A DNA stretch of 64,000 nucleotides from Nocardia sp. (GTDB taxonomy: Bacteria > Actinomycetota > Actinomycetes > Mycobacteriales > Mycobacteriaceae). Positions 43,935 through 52,113 of this stretch are shown here, one piece after another. Below the pieces are notes generated by a model. The model was not told the DNA's origin. It saw only the letters and a list, made by a program, of their open reading frames with translations, and ran no database searches. Position numbers and translations under genes: made by a program. Each line of letters opens with the position of its first letter. Within the stretch, counting starts at the first letter, position 1. The DNA lies in assembly GCF_025465275.1 (NCBI RefSeq), contig NZ_JAODNK010000202.1, positions 28,150 to 92,149 on the forward strand. The letters are read 5' to 3'.

Positions 43935-45156
43935 GGTTGCCTCCTCCGGCCACCTGGGCCAGCAGATGTTCGAGAAGTGGTTCCAGCACCGCGATTCCGT
44001 CCTTCACCCCACCCGGCGAGCCCGGCAGATTGACGATCACTGTGCGGCGGGACAGTCCGGCAACGCCCCGGCTCAGCGCTGCGAGCGGGAATTTCGCGGT
44101 GCCACGCTGCCGGATCGCCTCGGCCACACCGGGCAATTCCCGATCCAGCACCGCCAGCGTCGCTTCCGGCGTCGCATCGGTGGGAGAGGCTCCGGTGCCG
44201 CCTGTGCTGATCACCAGTGCGGGCTCACCCGACAGCGCATCGGAAAGCCCGTCCGCAATATCGGCATCGGCGGAGATCAACGGCCCGCGCACCGAGAAAC
44301 CTCGCTCGCCAAGCCATTTCACAAGCACCGGCCCGGTAGTGTCCACCCGCGTACCCGCTGCCGCACCGGTCGATGCAACAACCACGACGGCCGTCCGCCC
44401 CGCCCCCGCAGCGCCCGGCGAAATGACCGTGGAGTTCGCCACCTCGGCAGCAGCCTCCGTCGCCCCGGCCGCAGCGCCCACCGGAGTGACCGTGGAGTTC
44501 GCCGCGTCCGCAACAGGGTTTGTCGCCCCGGCGGCAGTGCTCGTCACCCGGGCCGCAGAGTTTGTCTGAGTGATAGTGGAGTTCGACGAAGTGGTCGCAG
44601 AGTTGGCGCCGGTGGTCGACGCCCCCGACTGGGTGGTGTCGACGTGATGGTCATGCCCGGCGTGGTCGGCCGACTGCGAAAATTCGTCCGTCCGCACCCA
44701 ATGTCCGTGCTTACCACCGTCTTTGGTGAGCACCCGCACTCCGTGCAGCGATGCGGACGGATCTACCGCCTTGATCATGTCGTGCAGCGTGAGCCCGGCG
44801 ACCGCGACCGCGGTCAGCGCCTCCATCTCGACCCCGGTGGGCCCCTTGGTCTTCGCGACGGCCTCGATGGTGATCGTCGTATCGGTGAACCCGAAGCTCA
44901 CATTCACCGAGGACAGCGCCAGCTGATGGCACAGCGGAATCAGCTCGGAGGTCTTCTTCGCACCATTGATGCCCGCCAGCCGGGCGGTGGTCAGCACATC
45001 GGCCTTGGGCATGCCGTCGGCGCGCACCAGTCGCACCACCTCGGCGGTGGTGTGCAGCTCACCGGCCGCAACCGCGACCCGTGCCGTGTCCGCCTTCGCA
45101 CTCACATCGACCATGCGAGCGCGGCCTTCCCCGTCGACGTGGGACAACTCACTCAT
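43927..45156 (-). CDS. MoaC-MogA/MoaB bifunctional fusion
   Basis: A 409-residue fusion of two molybdenum cofactor enzymes. Residues 1-160 are MoaC, cyclic pyranopterin monophosphate synthase (MPKADVLTTARLAGINGAKK, LCHQLALSSV and DMIKAVDPSA). Residues about 165-255 are a low-complexity Ala/Thr/Ser/Asn linker with repeats of ANST and GAAAGAT. The C-terminal 155 residues are the MogA/MoaB adenylyltransferase-type domain (VVVASTGAAAG, ISTGGTGASPTD and VNLPGSPGGV). ATG 45156 is the likely start; moaE follows with overlap. Confidence 0.9.
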   Translation of the reverse strand: MSELSHVDGEGRARMVDVSAKADTARVAVAAGELHTTAEVVRLVRADGMPKADVLTTARLAGINGAKKTSELIPLCHQLALSSVNVSFGFTDTTITIEAVAKTKGPTGVEMEALTAVAVAGLTLHDMIKAVDPSASLHGVRVLTKDGGKHGHWVRTDEFSQSADHAGHDHHVDTTQSGASTTGANSATTSSNSTITQTNSAARVTSTAAGATNPVADAANSTVTPVGAAAGATEAAAEVANSTVISPGAAGAGRTAVVVVASTGAAAGTRVDTTGPVLVKWLGERGFSVRGPLISADADIADGLSDALSGEPALVISTGGTGASPTDATPEATLAVLDRELPGVAEAIRQRGTAKFPLAALSRGVAGLSRRTVIVNLPGSPGGVKDGIAVLEPLLEHLLAQVAGGGNHE

Positions 45157-45245
45157 AACTCCAGCCTGGCACAGCCGTCCTCGCGAGGTCGCGCGGGGAT
45201 CCCGGGCCGGGAGCGCTGAAGGCACCGGCCGTCCGCGCCTCGCCG

Positions 45246-45335
45246 GGTCGGCACGGCGATGGCCGACCCGGCGATGGTGGTCGCATGGTCGGCACGGCGA
45301 TGGCCGACCCGGCGATGGTTGTCGCATGGTCGGCA
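45246..45335. repeat. 41-bp tandem repeat, about 2.2 copies
   Basis: Units at 45246-45286 and 45287-45327 differ at one base (GGTGG against GGTTG); a partial third unit begins at 45328. Each unit holds the inverted pair GGTCGGC/GCCGACC. It lies in the 302-bp gap between moaC-mogA and moeA, both on the minus strand, where no gene is seen. Confidence 0.9.
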
Positions 45336-45458
45336 GCCGGGTAGGTGCTACCGCAGTCGGAGGGATCAATGCAGGTCGCATCCCCAAGCTGCGCAGGCCC
45401 CTGAGTTCTTCCGGCTTGATGCCGGCAATGCCGCTTCGACCGGGCGCGTGGCGTAGCC

Positions 45459-46664
45459 CTAGAGCGGCCAGGTGCGGACGAGGGAGCCGGGCGGGAGATC
45501 GGTGGTGGCGGCCGGGATGTCGATCAGGACGTCGGCGTGGGCCATGGCGGCGATGAGGTGGGAGCCTTGGCCGGAGGTGAGCTCGACGCCGTGGTCGGTG
45601 GTGCGGCCGCGCAGGAACTGGCGTTTGCCTGCGGGGGAGCGGACCGGATCACGCAGGGGCAGTTCGGAACTGGTGATTTCGGGCAGCCCGGTCAGGGCGC
45701 GCAGGATCGGGCGGGCGAAGACTTCGAAGGACACCATGGTGCTCACCGGATTGCCGGGGAAGCTCAGCACCGGGATGCCGTCGATGACGCTCAGACCCTG
45801 CGGGCCGCCGGGTTGCATGGCGACATGGCCGAACGCGCCGCCGAGCGGGGTGAGTACATCCTTGACGACCTCGAAGTCGCCCATGGATACGCCACCGGAG
45901 GTGAACACCACGTCGGCGGCGGTGACGGCCTCGTCGAGGCGGCGGCGGAACTCCTCCGGATCGTCGGTGGAGTGCGTCAGCGACACGACTTCGGCGCCAT
46001 TGTCTTCCAGTGCTGCCGCTAACGCGATGCCATTGGAGTTGTAGATCTGGCCCGGCAGCAGTCGCAGTCCCGCCTGCACCAGCTCGTCACCGGTGGTGAT
46101 CACGGCGGCTCGCACCTTCCGGCGCACGGGTAATTCGGCCAGGCCGACGGCCGCCAGTGCCGCGATGTGCCGAGGCCGCAGCACGGTTCCGGCCGCGGCC
46201 AGCAGCTGCCCGGCGCGGACGTCGGTCCCGGGTTCGCGCACGAAATCCCCTGCGGCACGGCCCCGTTCGATGGTGACCGTATCCCCGTCGGACTGCGTAT
46301 GCTCCACCGGCACCACACAATCCGCGCCCTGCGGAATCGGAGCTCCCGTCATGACTTTCATGGCCGCACCCGCGGGAAGCACCGGCGCACCGGTGTTTCC
46401 GGCCGCCACCACACCGGCAAGCGGCAGGGTGGCGGGCACGATCGCCACCGAATCCGCCAGTACCGCGTACCCGTCCATGGACGAATTGCGGAACACCGGC
46501 AGATCCAGGGGGGAGTACACGTCCTGGGTGAGCCGCCGTCCGAGCGCATGCGCCATCGGGACCGGCTCCGTCTCGCGTCCGGCGAGCGGTCGCAGCAAAT
46601 CCTCGATGCGTTGCCGGTGGTCTTCGACGGAGCGGGCCGGGGCCAGAGTGTGCCGGGAACTCAT
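45459..46664 (-). CDS. moeA: Molybdopterin molybdotransferase
   Basis: A 401-residue MoeA, which inserts molybdate into adenylylated molybdopterin. Segments include DLPVFRNSSMDGYAV, VMTGAPIPQGADCVV, the MoCF motif TSGGVSMGDFEVVKD and LSFPGNPVSTMVSFEV. The C-terminal barrel domain is present. ATG 46664 is the natural start; the frame is open to 46874, past the divergent moaA start. The gap to moaA is only 85 bp. Confidence 0.94.
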   Translation of the reverse strand: MSSRHTLAPARSVEDHRQRIEDLLRPLAGRETEPVPMAHALGRRLTQDVYSPLDLPVFRNSSMDGYAVLADSVAIVPATLPLAGVVAAGNTGAPVLPAGAAMKVMTGAPIPQGADCVVPVEHTQSDGDTVTIERGRAAGDFVREPGTDVRAGQLLAAAGTVLRPRHIAALAAVGLAELPVRRKVRAAVITTGDELVQAGLRLLPGQIYNSNGIALAAALEDNGAEVVSLTHSTDDPEEFRRRLDEAVTAADVVFTSGGVSMGDFEVVKDVLTPLGGAFGHVAMQPGGPQGLSVIDGIPVLSFPGNPVSTMVSFEVFARPILRALTGLPEITSSELPLRDPVRSPAGKRQFLRGRTTDHGVELTSGQGSHLIAAMAHADVLIDIPAATTDLPPGSLVRTWPL

Positions 46665-46737
46665 GCCGGTGAGCCTATACGCGCACGCCGCGGGCGGAAC
46701 CTTGCCGCCGGACCGGGCGGGGGGTTGCGCGGGCGGA

Positions 46738-46743
46738 CATAAT
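46738..46743 (+). promoter_or_regulatory. -10 box of a probable leaderless moaA mRNA
   Basis: CATAAT (5 of 6 bases of TATAAT) lies 6 nt before the moaA ATG at 46750; no Shine-Dalgarno separates them. Confidence 0.48.
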
Positions 46744-46749
46744 GGTCCC

Positions 46750-47808
46750 ATGACTCTGGTCGCTATGGGGATGCCCGCCGTACGCAGCGGGCGACCCTCG
46801 ATGGACGGCCGCCCCGACACTCCATACCTGGTGGATCGTTTCGGCCGCACTGCGCGCGACCTGCGAGTTTCCATTACCGAGAAGTGCTCGCTGCGGTGTA
46901 CCTACTGCATGCCGGAAGAGGGTTTACCACCCATTCCGGCCGATGAGCTGCTCACCACCGACGAGATCGTGCGCCTGGTCGTGCTGGCGGTGCGTGAGAT
47001 GGGTATTCACGAGGTCCGCTTCACCGGCGGGGAACCGCTCATGCGGCATGACCTGGAAAAGATCATTGCGGGCTGCCGTGCGGCCTTGCCGGATACGCCC
47101 TTGGCCATGACCACCAATGGCATCGGTCTCGAGCATCGCGCGCGCAAACTTGTCGCGGCCGGGCTGAACCGCATCAATGTCTCCCTCGATACCGTCGACC
47201 GTGAGGGTTTCGCGCGCCTCACCCGGCGGGACCGGCTCGATTCGGTATTCGCCGGTATCCGCGCTGCCCGCGAGGCCGGACTGACCCCGATCAAGGTCAA
47301 TGCCGTGCTCATGCGGGAAAACCTCGGCGGCGCCGCGGACCTGCTGCGATGGTGTATCGACGAAGGCTGCGAACTCCGCTTCATCGAGGAGATGCCGCTC
47401 GACGCCGATCACGAGTGGGCGCGCGCGAACATGATCACCGCGGCCGAACTGCTCGAGGTGCTGGGCGCCCGCTTCACGCTGACGGAGGTCGGCCGTGACG
47501 ACCCCTCGGCGCCCGCCGAGCGCTGGCAGGTCGACGGCGGTCCGGCAACAGTCGGCATCATCGCCTCGGTGACGCGCAGCTTCTGCAGCGACTGCGACCG
47601 CACCCGCCTCACCGCGGACGGCCGAATTCGTTCCTGCCTCTTCAGCGATCAGGAGTACGACGTCCGCGCGGTCCTGCGCTCCGACGCGACCGACGGCGAT
47701 ATCGCTACGCTGTGGCGTGGTGCCATGTGGAACAAGTGGGCCGGCCACGGTATCGCCGAGGCCGGTTTCGTCCCGCCCGAGCGAACGATGGGAGCCATCG
47801 GTGGTTGA
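46750..47808 (+). CDS. moaA: GTP 3',8-cyclase
   Basis: A 352-residue radical SAM enzyme for the first step of molybdenum cofactor synthesis. The N-terminal cluster motif is CSLRCTYC, the SAM motif VRFTGGEPLM. The second cluster uses Cys residues in FCSDCDRTRL and RIRSCLF. The C-terminus ends in Gly-Gly, as required for MoaA activity. The start is set by the -10 box and the family length. The moaD GTG overlaps the end by 8 bp. Confidence 0.96.
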   Translation: MTLVAMGMPAVRSGRPSMDGRPDTPYLVDRFGRTARDLRVSITEKCSLRCTYCMPEEGLPPIPADELLTTDEIVRLVVLAVREMGIHEVRFTGGEPLMRHDLEKIIAGCRAALPDTPLAMTTNGIGLEHRARKLVAAGLNRINVSLDTVDREGFARLTRRDRLDSVFAGIRAAREAGLTPIKVNAVLMRENLGGAADLLRWCIDEGCELRFIEEMPLDADHEWARANMITAAELLEVLGARFTLTEVGRDDPSAPAERWQVDGGPATVGIIASVTRSFCSDCDRTRLTADGRIRSCLFSDQEYDVRAVLRSDATDGDIATLWRGAMWNKWAGHGIAEAGFVPPERTMGAIGG

Positions 47809-48043
47809 GGTCCGCTATTTTGCCGCCATTGCCGACGCGGTCGGCAAACCCGGCGAACTCCTGGATCTTCCCGCCGGATCCACCATCGCCGATCTGTGCG
47901 CCAGCATCACCGCGACCTACGGCCCGAAACTCGAGCCGATGCTCGCCGTCTGCGCCTACCTGATCGGTGATGAACTCACCCGCGACAGCACCACCCTGTT
48001 GCCCGCCCGCGTCGATGTCCTGCCCCCGTTCGCCGGCGGCTGA
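47801..48043 (+). CDS. moaD: MoaD-type sulfur carrier protein
   Basis: An 80-residue ubiquitin-fold protein ending in PPFAGG; the C-terminal Gly-Gly is adenylylated and thiocarboxylated to feed MoaE. It begins VVEVRYFAAIADAVG. GTG 47801 overlaps the end of moaA, so moaA-moaD is one transcript on the opposite strand from the moeA/moaC-mogA/moaE run. Confidence 0.9.
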   Translation: MVEVRYFAAIADAVGKPGELLDLPAGSTIADLCASITATYGPKLEPMLAVCAYLIGDELTRDSTTLLPARVDVLPPFAGG

Positions 48044-48140
48044 TCAAACCCGGTCACCTGACCAGCAAATATGTAGGTAACGCCACCCGCCCCACCCCGA
48101 TATCCGGACTGTCCAGTCCGACGATTCGGGAGGTTTCGCT

Positions 48141-48269
48141 TTGGCGCGACTGTTGCCCGCTCTACTCATCGGCGCATTCATCATCGCCGCCGTCGCTCTA
48201 GCAAACGACATCTCACTGACATCCCTGCACTGCGGAATTATTGCTCGGATCGCCTTTCCGCGACTTTGA
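48141..48269 (+). CDS. Possible small membrane protein
   Basis: A 42-codon frame from TTG 48141, with a strong GGGAGG at 48128-48133, 7 nt upstream. The first 22 residues form one hydrophobic helix (LLPALLIGAFIIAAVALA), and the rest is short and mixed. The good SD and the helix are the support; the TTG start and small size are the doubt. It lies alone between moaD and the A3 repeat. Confidence 0.35.
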   Translation: MARLLPALLIGAFIIAAVALANDISLTSLHCGIIARIAFPRL

Positions 48270-48335
48270 GCGCACGGTGGCCGGTCCTCGCCCCGTCCTA
48301 CTTACGTGGCGTTGGTCAAGTGCAGCACCGATTTC

Positions 48336-48374
48336 GGCCCTCACGAGATCGTGACAACTGATCTCGTGAGGGCC
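48336..48374. terminator. Perfect 15-bp hairpin beyond nadE
   Basis: GGCCCTCACGAGATC - GTGACAACT - GATCTCGTGAGGGCC, with perfectly complementary 15-bp arms and a 9-nt loop. It overlaps the outer end of repeat copy A3; the other two copies lack such a stem. It may end the nadE transcript on the minus strand. Confidence 0.6.
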
Positions 48375-48480
48375 GGGTAACTCGTCGGGTACGTCCAAAA
48401 TCGGTGTCGCGCCTAACCGCCGGCACGCGTGCAGTACGGGATACGGCTCTCAGCTGTGCGCTAAAGGCGCGGAGAGGCGG
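48358..48480. repeat. Dispersed ~125-bp element, copy A3
   Basis: Direct copy of the element at 14081-14204 (inverted at 21821-21946), sharing GGGTACGTCCAAAATCGG, CCGCCGGCACGCGTGCA and GTGCGCTAAAGG with GGAGAGGCGG. Its GAGGCGG end lies 7 bp from the nadE stop, again facing a gene's 3' end. Confidence 0.87.
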
Positions 48481-48487
48481 ACCAGCG

Positions 48488-49327
48488 CTATTTCCACCAG
48501 GTGTCGAGCGGGGTGACCGGGACTGCGCGTTTGTGGCGGGTGTTCTGGAAGATCGATTCGACGCGGTCGGCGACTTCCTGGTCGACGTCTTTGCCTTCGA
48601 GGTAGTCGTCGATCTGGGAGTACTTGAGGCCCAGCGCTTCCTCGTCCGGGAGGGAGGGGCGGTCGTCTTCCAGGTCGGCGGTGGGGACCTTCTGCCAGAC
48701 GCTCGGCGGGGCGCCGAGTTCCTGCAGCAGGGCGGCGCCCTGGCGCTTGGTGAGGCCGGTGAGCGGGGTGATATCGACTGCGCCGTCACCGAATTTGGTG
48801 AAGAAGCCGGTGACGGCCTCGGCGGCGTGGTCGGTGCCGACGACGAGCAGGCTGAGCTGACCGGCGATGGCGTACTGCAGCACCATGCGCTCGCGGGCCT
48901 TGATATTGCCGCGCACGAAATCGCGCAGTCGTGTTGCCCCGCCGAGCAATTCGTCGATGCCGTAGGCGGCTTCCTCGGAGGCGGCGTCGGCGCTCGGCTT
49001 GACGTTCACCGTGACGGACCGGTCGGGCTTGATGAAGCGCAGCGCGATCTGCGCGTCTTTCTCATCGGCCTGCTTGCCGTAGGGCAGTCGCACGGCGACG
49101 AAGGTGGTTTCGCGGCCTTCCGCGCGCAGTTCTTCCGCTGCGATCTGGCACAGCCGCCCAGCCAGTGTGGAGTCCTGGCCGCCGCTGATGCCGAGCACGA
49201 AACCTGTCGCCGGTGTCGAACGTAGATAGTCCTTGAGGAAGTCGATGCGCCGCCGCACTTCGGTTTTCGGTTCGATGGCCGGCAGTACGCCTAATTCGGC
49301 GATGATCGCTTCACGCAGGTTGCCCAT
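48488..49327 (-). CDS. nadE: Ammonia-dependent NAD synthetase
   Basis: A 279-residue short-form NadE, which amidates deamido-NAD to NAD with ammonia and ATP. The ATP pyrophosphatase loop is GISGGQDSTLAGRL, and GTDHAAEAVTGFFTKFGDG and PLTGLTKRQGAALL are typical. There is no N-terminal glutaminase domain, unlike the long NadE of M. tuberculosis. ATG 49327 is chosen because MGNLREAI fits the family start; no clear SD is seen. Confidence 0.94.
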   Translation of the reverse strand: MGNLREAIIAELGVLPAIEPKTEVRRRIDFLKDYLRSTPATGFVLGISGGQDSTLAGRLCQIAAEELRAEGRETTFVAVRLPYGKQADEKDAQIALRFIKPDRSVTVNVKPSADAASEEAAYGIDELLGGATRLRDFVRGNIKARERMVLQYAIAGQLSLLVVGTDHAAEAVTGFFTKFGDGAVDITPLTGLTKRQGAALLQELGAPPSVWQKVPTADLEDDRPSLPDEEALGLKYSQIDDYLEGKDVDQEVADRVESIFQNTRHKRAVPVTPLDTWWK

Positions 49328-49338
49328 GGGGGGACACT

Positions 49339-50001
49339 CTACTGCGCGGTCTCCGGGACTACGCGGCGGACGAGGGCCTCCCAATTGTCGCCGACCTGCT
49401 GCAGAGTGAAGCCCAGTACTCGAATCTGATGCAGTACCAATGCAGCATCGAGCGGAGCCAGGAGCGCGTCCGCGAGCAGCGAAATCTCACCGGGTGCCGC
49501 GGCCTGCTTCAGCAGTATGGAGACGTGCGTTTTTGTCAGCTGATACGGCGCATTGCCGAAGTGTTCAGGCATGTCGGTGGCCGCGCGCAGCACATCGCCT
49601 ACGATCTCGGTGAAGGACAGCCGAGCCCGTCCATAGGCGAGCAGCCGATCCAGCGGGGGCGCGCCGGGGCCCAGTGGCGGCGGCCCGAACATGTAGGCGC
49701 CCTGTAGGTTTCGATCCGATTCGTCGAGCAGCGCGTACATCAGCCCGGCGCGATTGCCGAAGCGCCGGAATACCGTGCCCTTGCCGACGCCGGCGTGTTT
49801 GGCGACCGCGTCCATGGTGACCGCATCCGCGCCGAACTGCCGGACGAGCTCGGCGGCCGCGTCCAGCAACAGCTTTCGATTGCGTGCGGCATCGGCCCGC
49901 TCGATCGGTCCGCCATCGGCGAGCGTCACCGGAGGTCCGACGCCCAGCCCCGGTCCGCTGATATTGATGCCCGTCGTCCCGGGTGGGATGCCCGTTGTCA
50001 C
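49339..50001 (-). CDS. TetR family transcriptional regulator
   Basis: A 220-residue repressor. After a Gly/Pro-rich 30-residue lead, the TetR DNA-binding domain reads RKLLLDAAAELVRQFGADA then VAKHAGVGKGTVFRRFGNRA. The C-terminal ligand domain is helical. It is divergent from an FMN reductase gene; two copies of GGACCGT(G/A)GTCCG lie in the gap, one 32 bp before this gene's start, so self-control and control of the reductase are likely. Confidence 0.9.
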   Translation of the reverse strand: MTTGIPPGTTGINISGPGLGVGPPVTLADGGPIERADAARNRKLLLDAAAELVRQFGADAVTMDAVAKHAGVGKGTVFRRFGNRAGLMYALLDESDRNLQGAYMFGPPPLGPGAPPLDRLLAYGRARLSFTEIVGDVLRAATDMPEHFGNAPYQLTKTHVSILLKQAAAPGEISLLADALLAPLDAALVLHQIRVLGFTLQQVGDNWEALVRRVVPETAQ

Positions 50002-50032
50002 TGTGTCGACCCCTTTGTCGCGATTGAAAAAT

Positions 50033-50045
50033 GGACCGTGGTCCG
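50033..50045. promoter_or_regulatory. Probable TetR operator 1
   Basis: GGACCGTGGTCCG, an inverted repeat (GGACC/GGTCC), 32 bp upstream of the TetR start. The same word recurs with one change at 50128-50140. Confidence 0.62.
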
Positions 50046-50127
50046 TTTAGATATTACCGCACCGGATTCGCCCGGGGGCGTATGACGCAGGTCACGCAAT
50101 GGTGATGGCCCCCCGGGGAATGCAAGC

Positions 50128-50140
50128 GGACCGTAGTCCG
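50128..50140. promoter_or_regulatory. Probable TetR operator 2
   Basis: GGACCGTAGTCCG, differing from operator 1 at one base, 62 bp upstream of the FMN reductase ATG. Flanking CGGAC/GTCCG arms extend the symmetry. Confidence 0.62.
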
Positions 50141-50201
50141 GTTAACCTGAGATGAATCAGCCGCCACCGGCAGCACCAACAAGTACGCAGGAGTGATCAC
50201 C

Positions 50202-50768
50202 ATGTCGCAGACTCGCCTTCTCGCCCTCGTCGGCAGCCTCCGCGCCGCCTCGATCAACCGCCGTCTCGCCGAGGCCGCCGCCCAGACCGCCCCCGAGGGT
50301 GTCGAGATCACCCTCTACGAGGGTCTCGGCGATATTCCTTTCTACAACGAGGATCTCGACGTCGAGGGCCAGGTCCCGCCCGCCGCGGCCGCGCTGCGTG
50401 CCGCCGTCGCCGCCGCCGACGGTCTGCTGCTGCTGACCCCCGAATACAACGGCACGCTGCCCGCCGTCCTCAAGAACGCCATCGACTGGGCCTCCCGCCC
50501 GTACGGCGCCGGCGCGCTGAAGGGTAAGCCGACCGCCGTGGTCAGCGCGTCCATCAGTTCGAACGCCGCCAAGTGGTCGCACGGCGATGCGGTCAAGGCG
50601 CTCGGTGTCGCGGGCGCGACCGTGGTCGAGGAGGCCTCGCTGCACTTCGGCACCATCGGCCAGCGTTTCGTCGAGACGCATCCGTCCGATGACGCCGAGG
50701 CGCTGACCCAGCTGGCCGCCTCCGTACGCCTGCTGGTCGAGTCGGTGAAGGCGAAGGCGAACGCCTGA
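50202..50768 (+). CDS. NADPH-dependent FMN reductase family protein
   Basis: A 188-residue flavodoxin-fold oxidoreductase. The phosphate-binding loop is LVGSLRAASINRRLAEA and the flavin segment is LLLTPEYNGTLPAVLKNAIDWASRP. Such enzymes reduce FMN, quinones, azo dyes or chromate. ATG 50202 has CAGGAG 9 nt upstream; the in-frame GTG at 50193 would sit on the SD. Regulated, most likely, by the divergent TetR protein. Confidence 0.93.
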   Translation: MSQTRLLALVGSLRAASINRRLAEAAAQTAPEGVEITLYEGLGDIPFYNEDLDVEGQVPPAAAALRAAVAAADGLLLLTPEYNGTLPAVLKNAIDWASRPYGAGALKGKPTAVVSASISSNAAKWSHGDAVKALGVAGATVVEEASLHFGTIGQRFVETHPSDDAEALTQLAASVRLLVESVKAKANA

Positions 50769-50815
50769 CAGTAAATATTCAGTAACTAAGTCGATCACTC
50801 ACTGAATAAAGCGCG

Positions 50816-50841
50816 AGGCCACGGCTTTTCGGCCGTGGCCT
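50816..50841 (+). terminator. Hairpin after the FMN reductase
   Basis: AGGCCACGGC - TTTTCG - GCCGTGGCCT, a perfect 10-bp stem followed by TCCGCTATTTC, 47 bp past the stop. Confidence 0.68.
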
Positions 50842-50878
50842 TCCGCTATTTCGAACACTTCTGAGCTAGCTTCAGTTG

Positions 50879-51769
50879 ATGAAGCTACCGAGTGGCAATA
50901 CTGCCTGGAGTCGGTGTTGCTTGGCTGCCGTGCTCGCCGTCTCGGCCGTCACGGTGGCGGTCACCGCGGCCGATGCCGGTGCGCAATCGAATGTGCGCCT
51001 CTATCTGGGCAATTGGGCCGGATACGTGGTGAAGGGTGATTTCCGTCAGGTCAGCGCGACCTGGACGCAGCCGGAGATCGACTGTCTCAATCCGGGCACA
51101 CTGCAGCGCGTGGTGCCCTGGGTCGGCCTGAACGGTGCGACCGGACTCGACGGGCATGTGGCGCTGCCGCTCATGCAGACCGGCGTCGAATCGCTCTGTG
51201 CCAGTGACGCGGCCTTCTATGCCGCGCTGCCCGGTCTGCAATTGGAGGACGCGGCCGCTGGCCTCTCCTATGCCGATCCCCACCTGTCGGGTCTGGTGAT
51301 GCGGTTCGGCGATCAGGTGTCGAACGCGCTCAGCGGCGTGATGGACGGCGTCTGCGCCCTCCCGCTCCTCGGCGGATTGTGTACTCCCGAAAGGGATGTG
51401 GACGCCTGGTGGGAGGGGTACCCCGCACCGCCGGTCAGCTATGACGATGTCACGACGCAACCGGGCGATGTCATGCATTCCACGGTCGGCTGGGACGGGC
51501 ACAACTACACGATGACGCTGGAGAACCGCACCAAGAATTGGGTGCGCAGCACGGTGCAGCCCTCGGACACGCCCGCGCGAACCGCCGAGATCGTGGTGGA
51601 GGGTCACCTCGCTGCGGCGCTGCCGGGTTTCGCGCCGATCACCTTCGCCGAGATCGAAATCGACGGCAAACCGCTGTCGGCCTACGACGCGCAGACCTAC
51701 GGCATTGCCGCCACCAACCGGCTGCTCGCTCCCGGTCCGGTCGATGGTTCGCGCTTCACGATCGGCTGA
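50879..51769 (+). CDS. Secreted G1-type glutamic endopeptidase homologue
   Basis: A 296-residue protein with a signal peptide (hydrophobic core LAAVLAVSAVTVAVTAADAGA, cleaved near 35). The mature part follows eqolisin (peptidase G1) order: SNWAGY-like LGNWAGYVV, FRQVSATWTQP, WVGLNGATG leading to LMQTGVE (catalytic Gln about 100), then MTLENRTKNW and TAEIVVEG with the catalytic Glu at about 237. Insertions with four Cys (about 109-168) may form disulfides. Bacterial members are acid proteases. ATG 50879 is preferred to the TTG at 50876. It stands alone between two terminators or gaps. Confidence 0.75.
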   Translation: MKLPSGNTAWSRCCLAAVLAVSAVTVAVTAADAGAQSNVRLYLGNWAGYVVKGDFRQVSATWTQPEIDCLNPGTLQRVVPWVGLNGATGLDGHVALPLMQTGVESLCASDAAFYAALPGLQLEDAAAGLSYADPHLSGLVMRFGDQVSNALSGVMDGVCALPLLGGLCTPERDVDAWWEGYPAPPVSYDDVTTQPGDVMHSTVGWDGHNYTMTLENRTKNWVRSTVQPSDTPARTAEIVVEGHLAAALPGFAPITFAEIEIDGKPLSAYDAQTYGIAATNRLLAPGPVDGSRFTIG

Positions 51770-52113
51770 CGCCCGCCGTGCTCAGCGCTGCCGCACAGCC
51801 CATGTCTGTACCGGACAGGGTCGATGCGGGCTGTTCGGTACAGACACGGGCTGTGCGGTTCGGCTCGGAGGTGCGACACGCCGGGGCGGACGCGATCTTC
51901 CGGATTTTTCGGGCGCGGGATCGGTCCTTCGGTTACTCCCGGAGCCGCCACCACTCGAGTCGCGTGTGGCTCGCGTGAAGGCTGTTGATCAGGGTGAATG
52001 ATGTGTTTGCTGAGAATGTGCTGAAGGCTGAAAATGTGATCTGCGCCTCAGTTGTGCAAGCTTGCGAATCGAGCGTCCTGGTACTTCGTTCATATGAATT
52101 TCACCTTTGTGAG
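51770..52113. other. Intergenic stretch without recognisable gene
   Basis: About 340 bp between the glutamic peptidase gene and the nrd promoter. A partly palindromic stretch is seen near 51787-51858 (ACAGCCCATGTCTGTACC and GGTACAGACACGGGCTGT). Frames here lack protein-like composition. It may hold a terminator for the upstream gene. Confidence 0.45.

Noticed and set aside
48213..48398. 61-codon minus-strand frame in repeat A3 starting MDVPDELPGPHEIS
   Set aside because: No SD, a perfect hairpin inside it and no conservation beyond the repeat; kept only as a note in the repeat finding.
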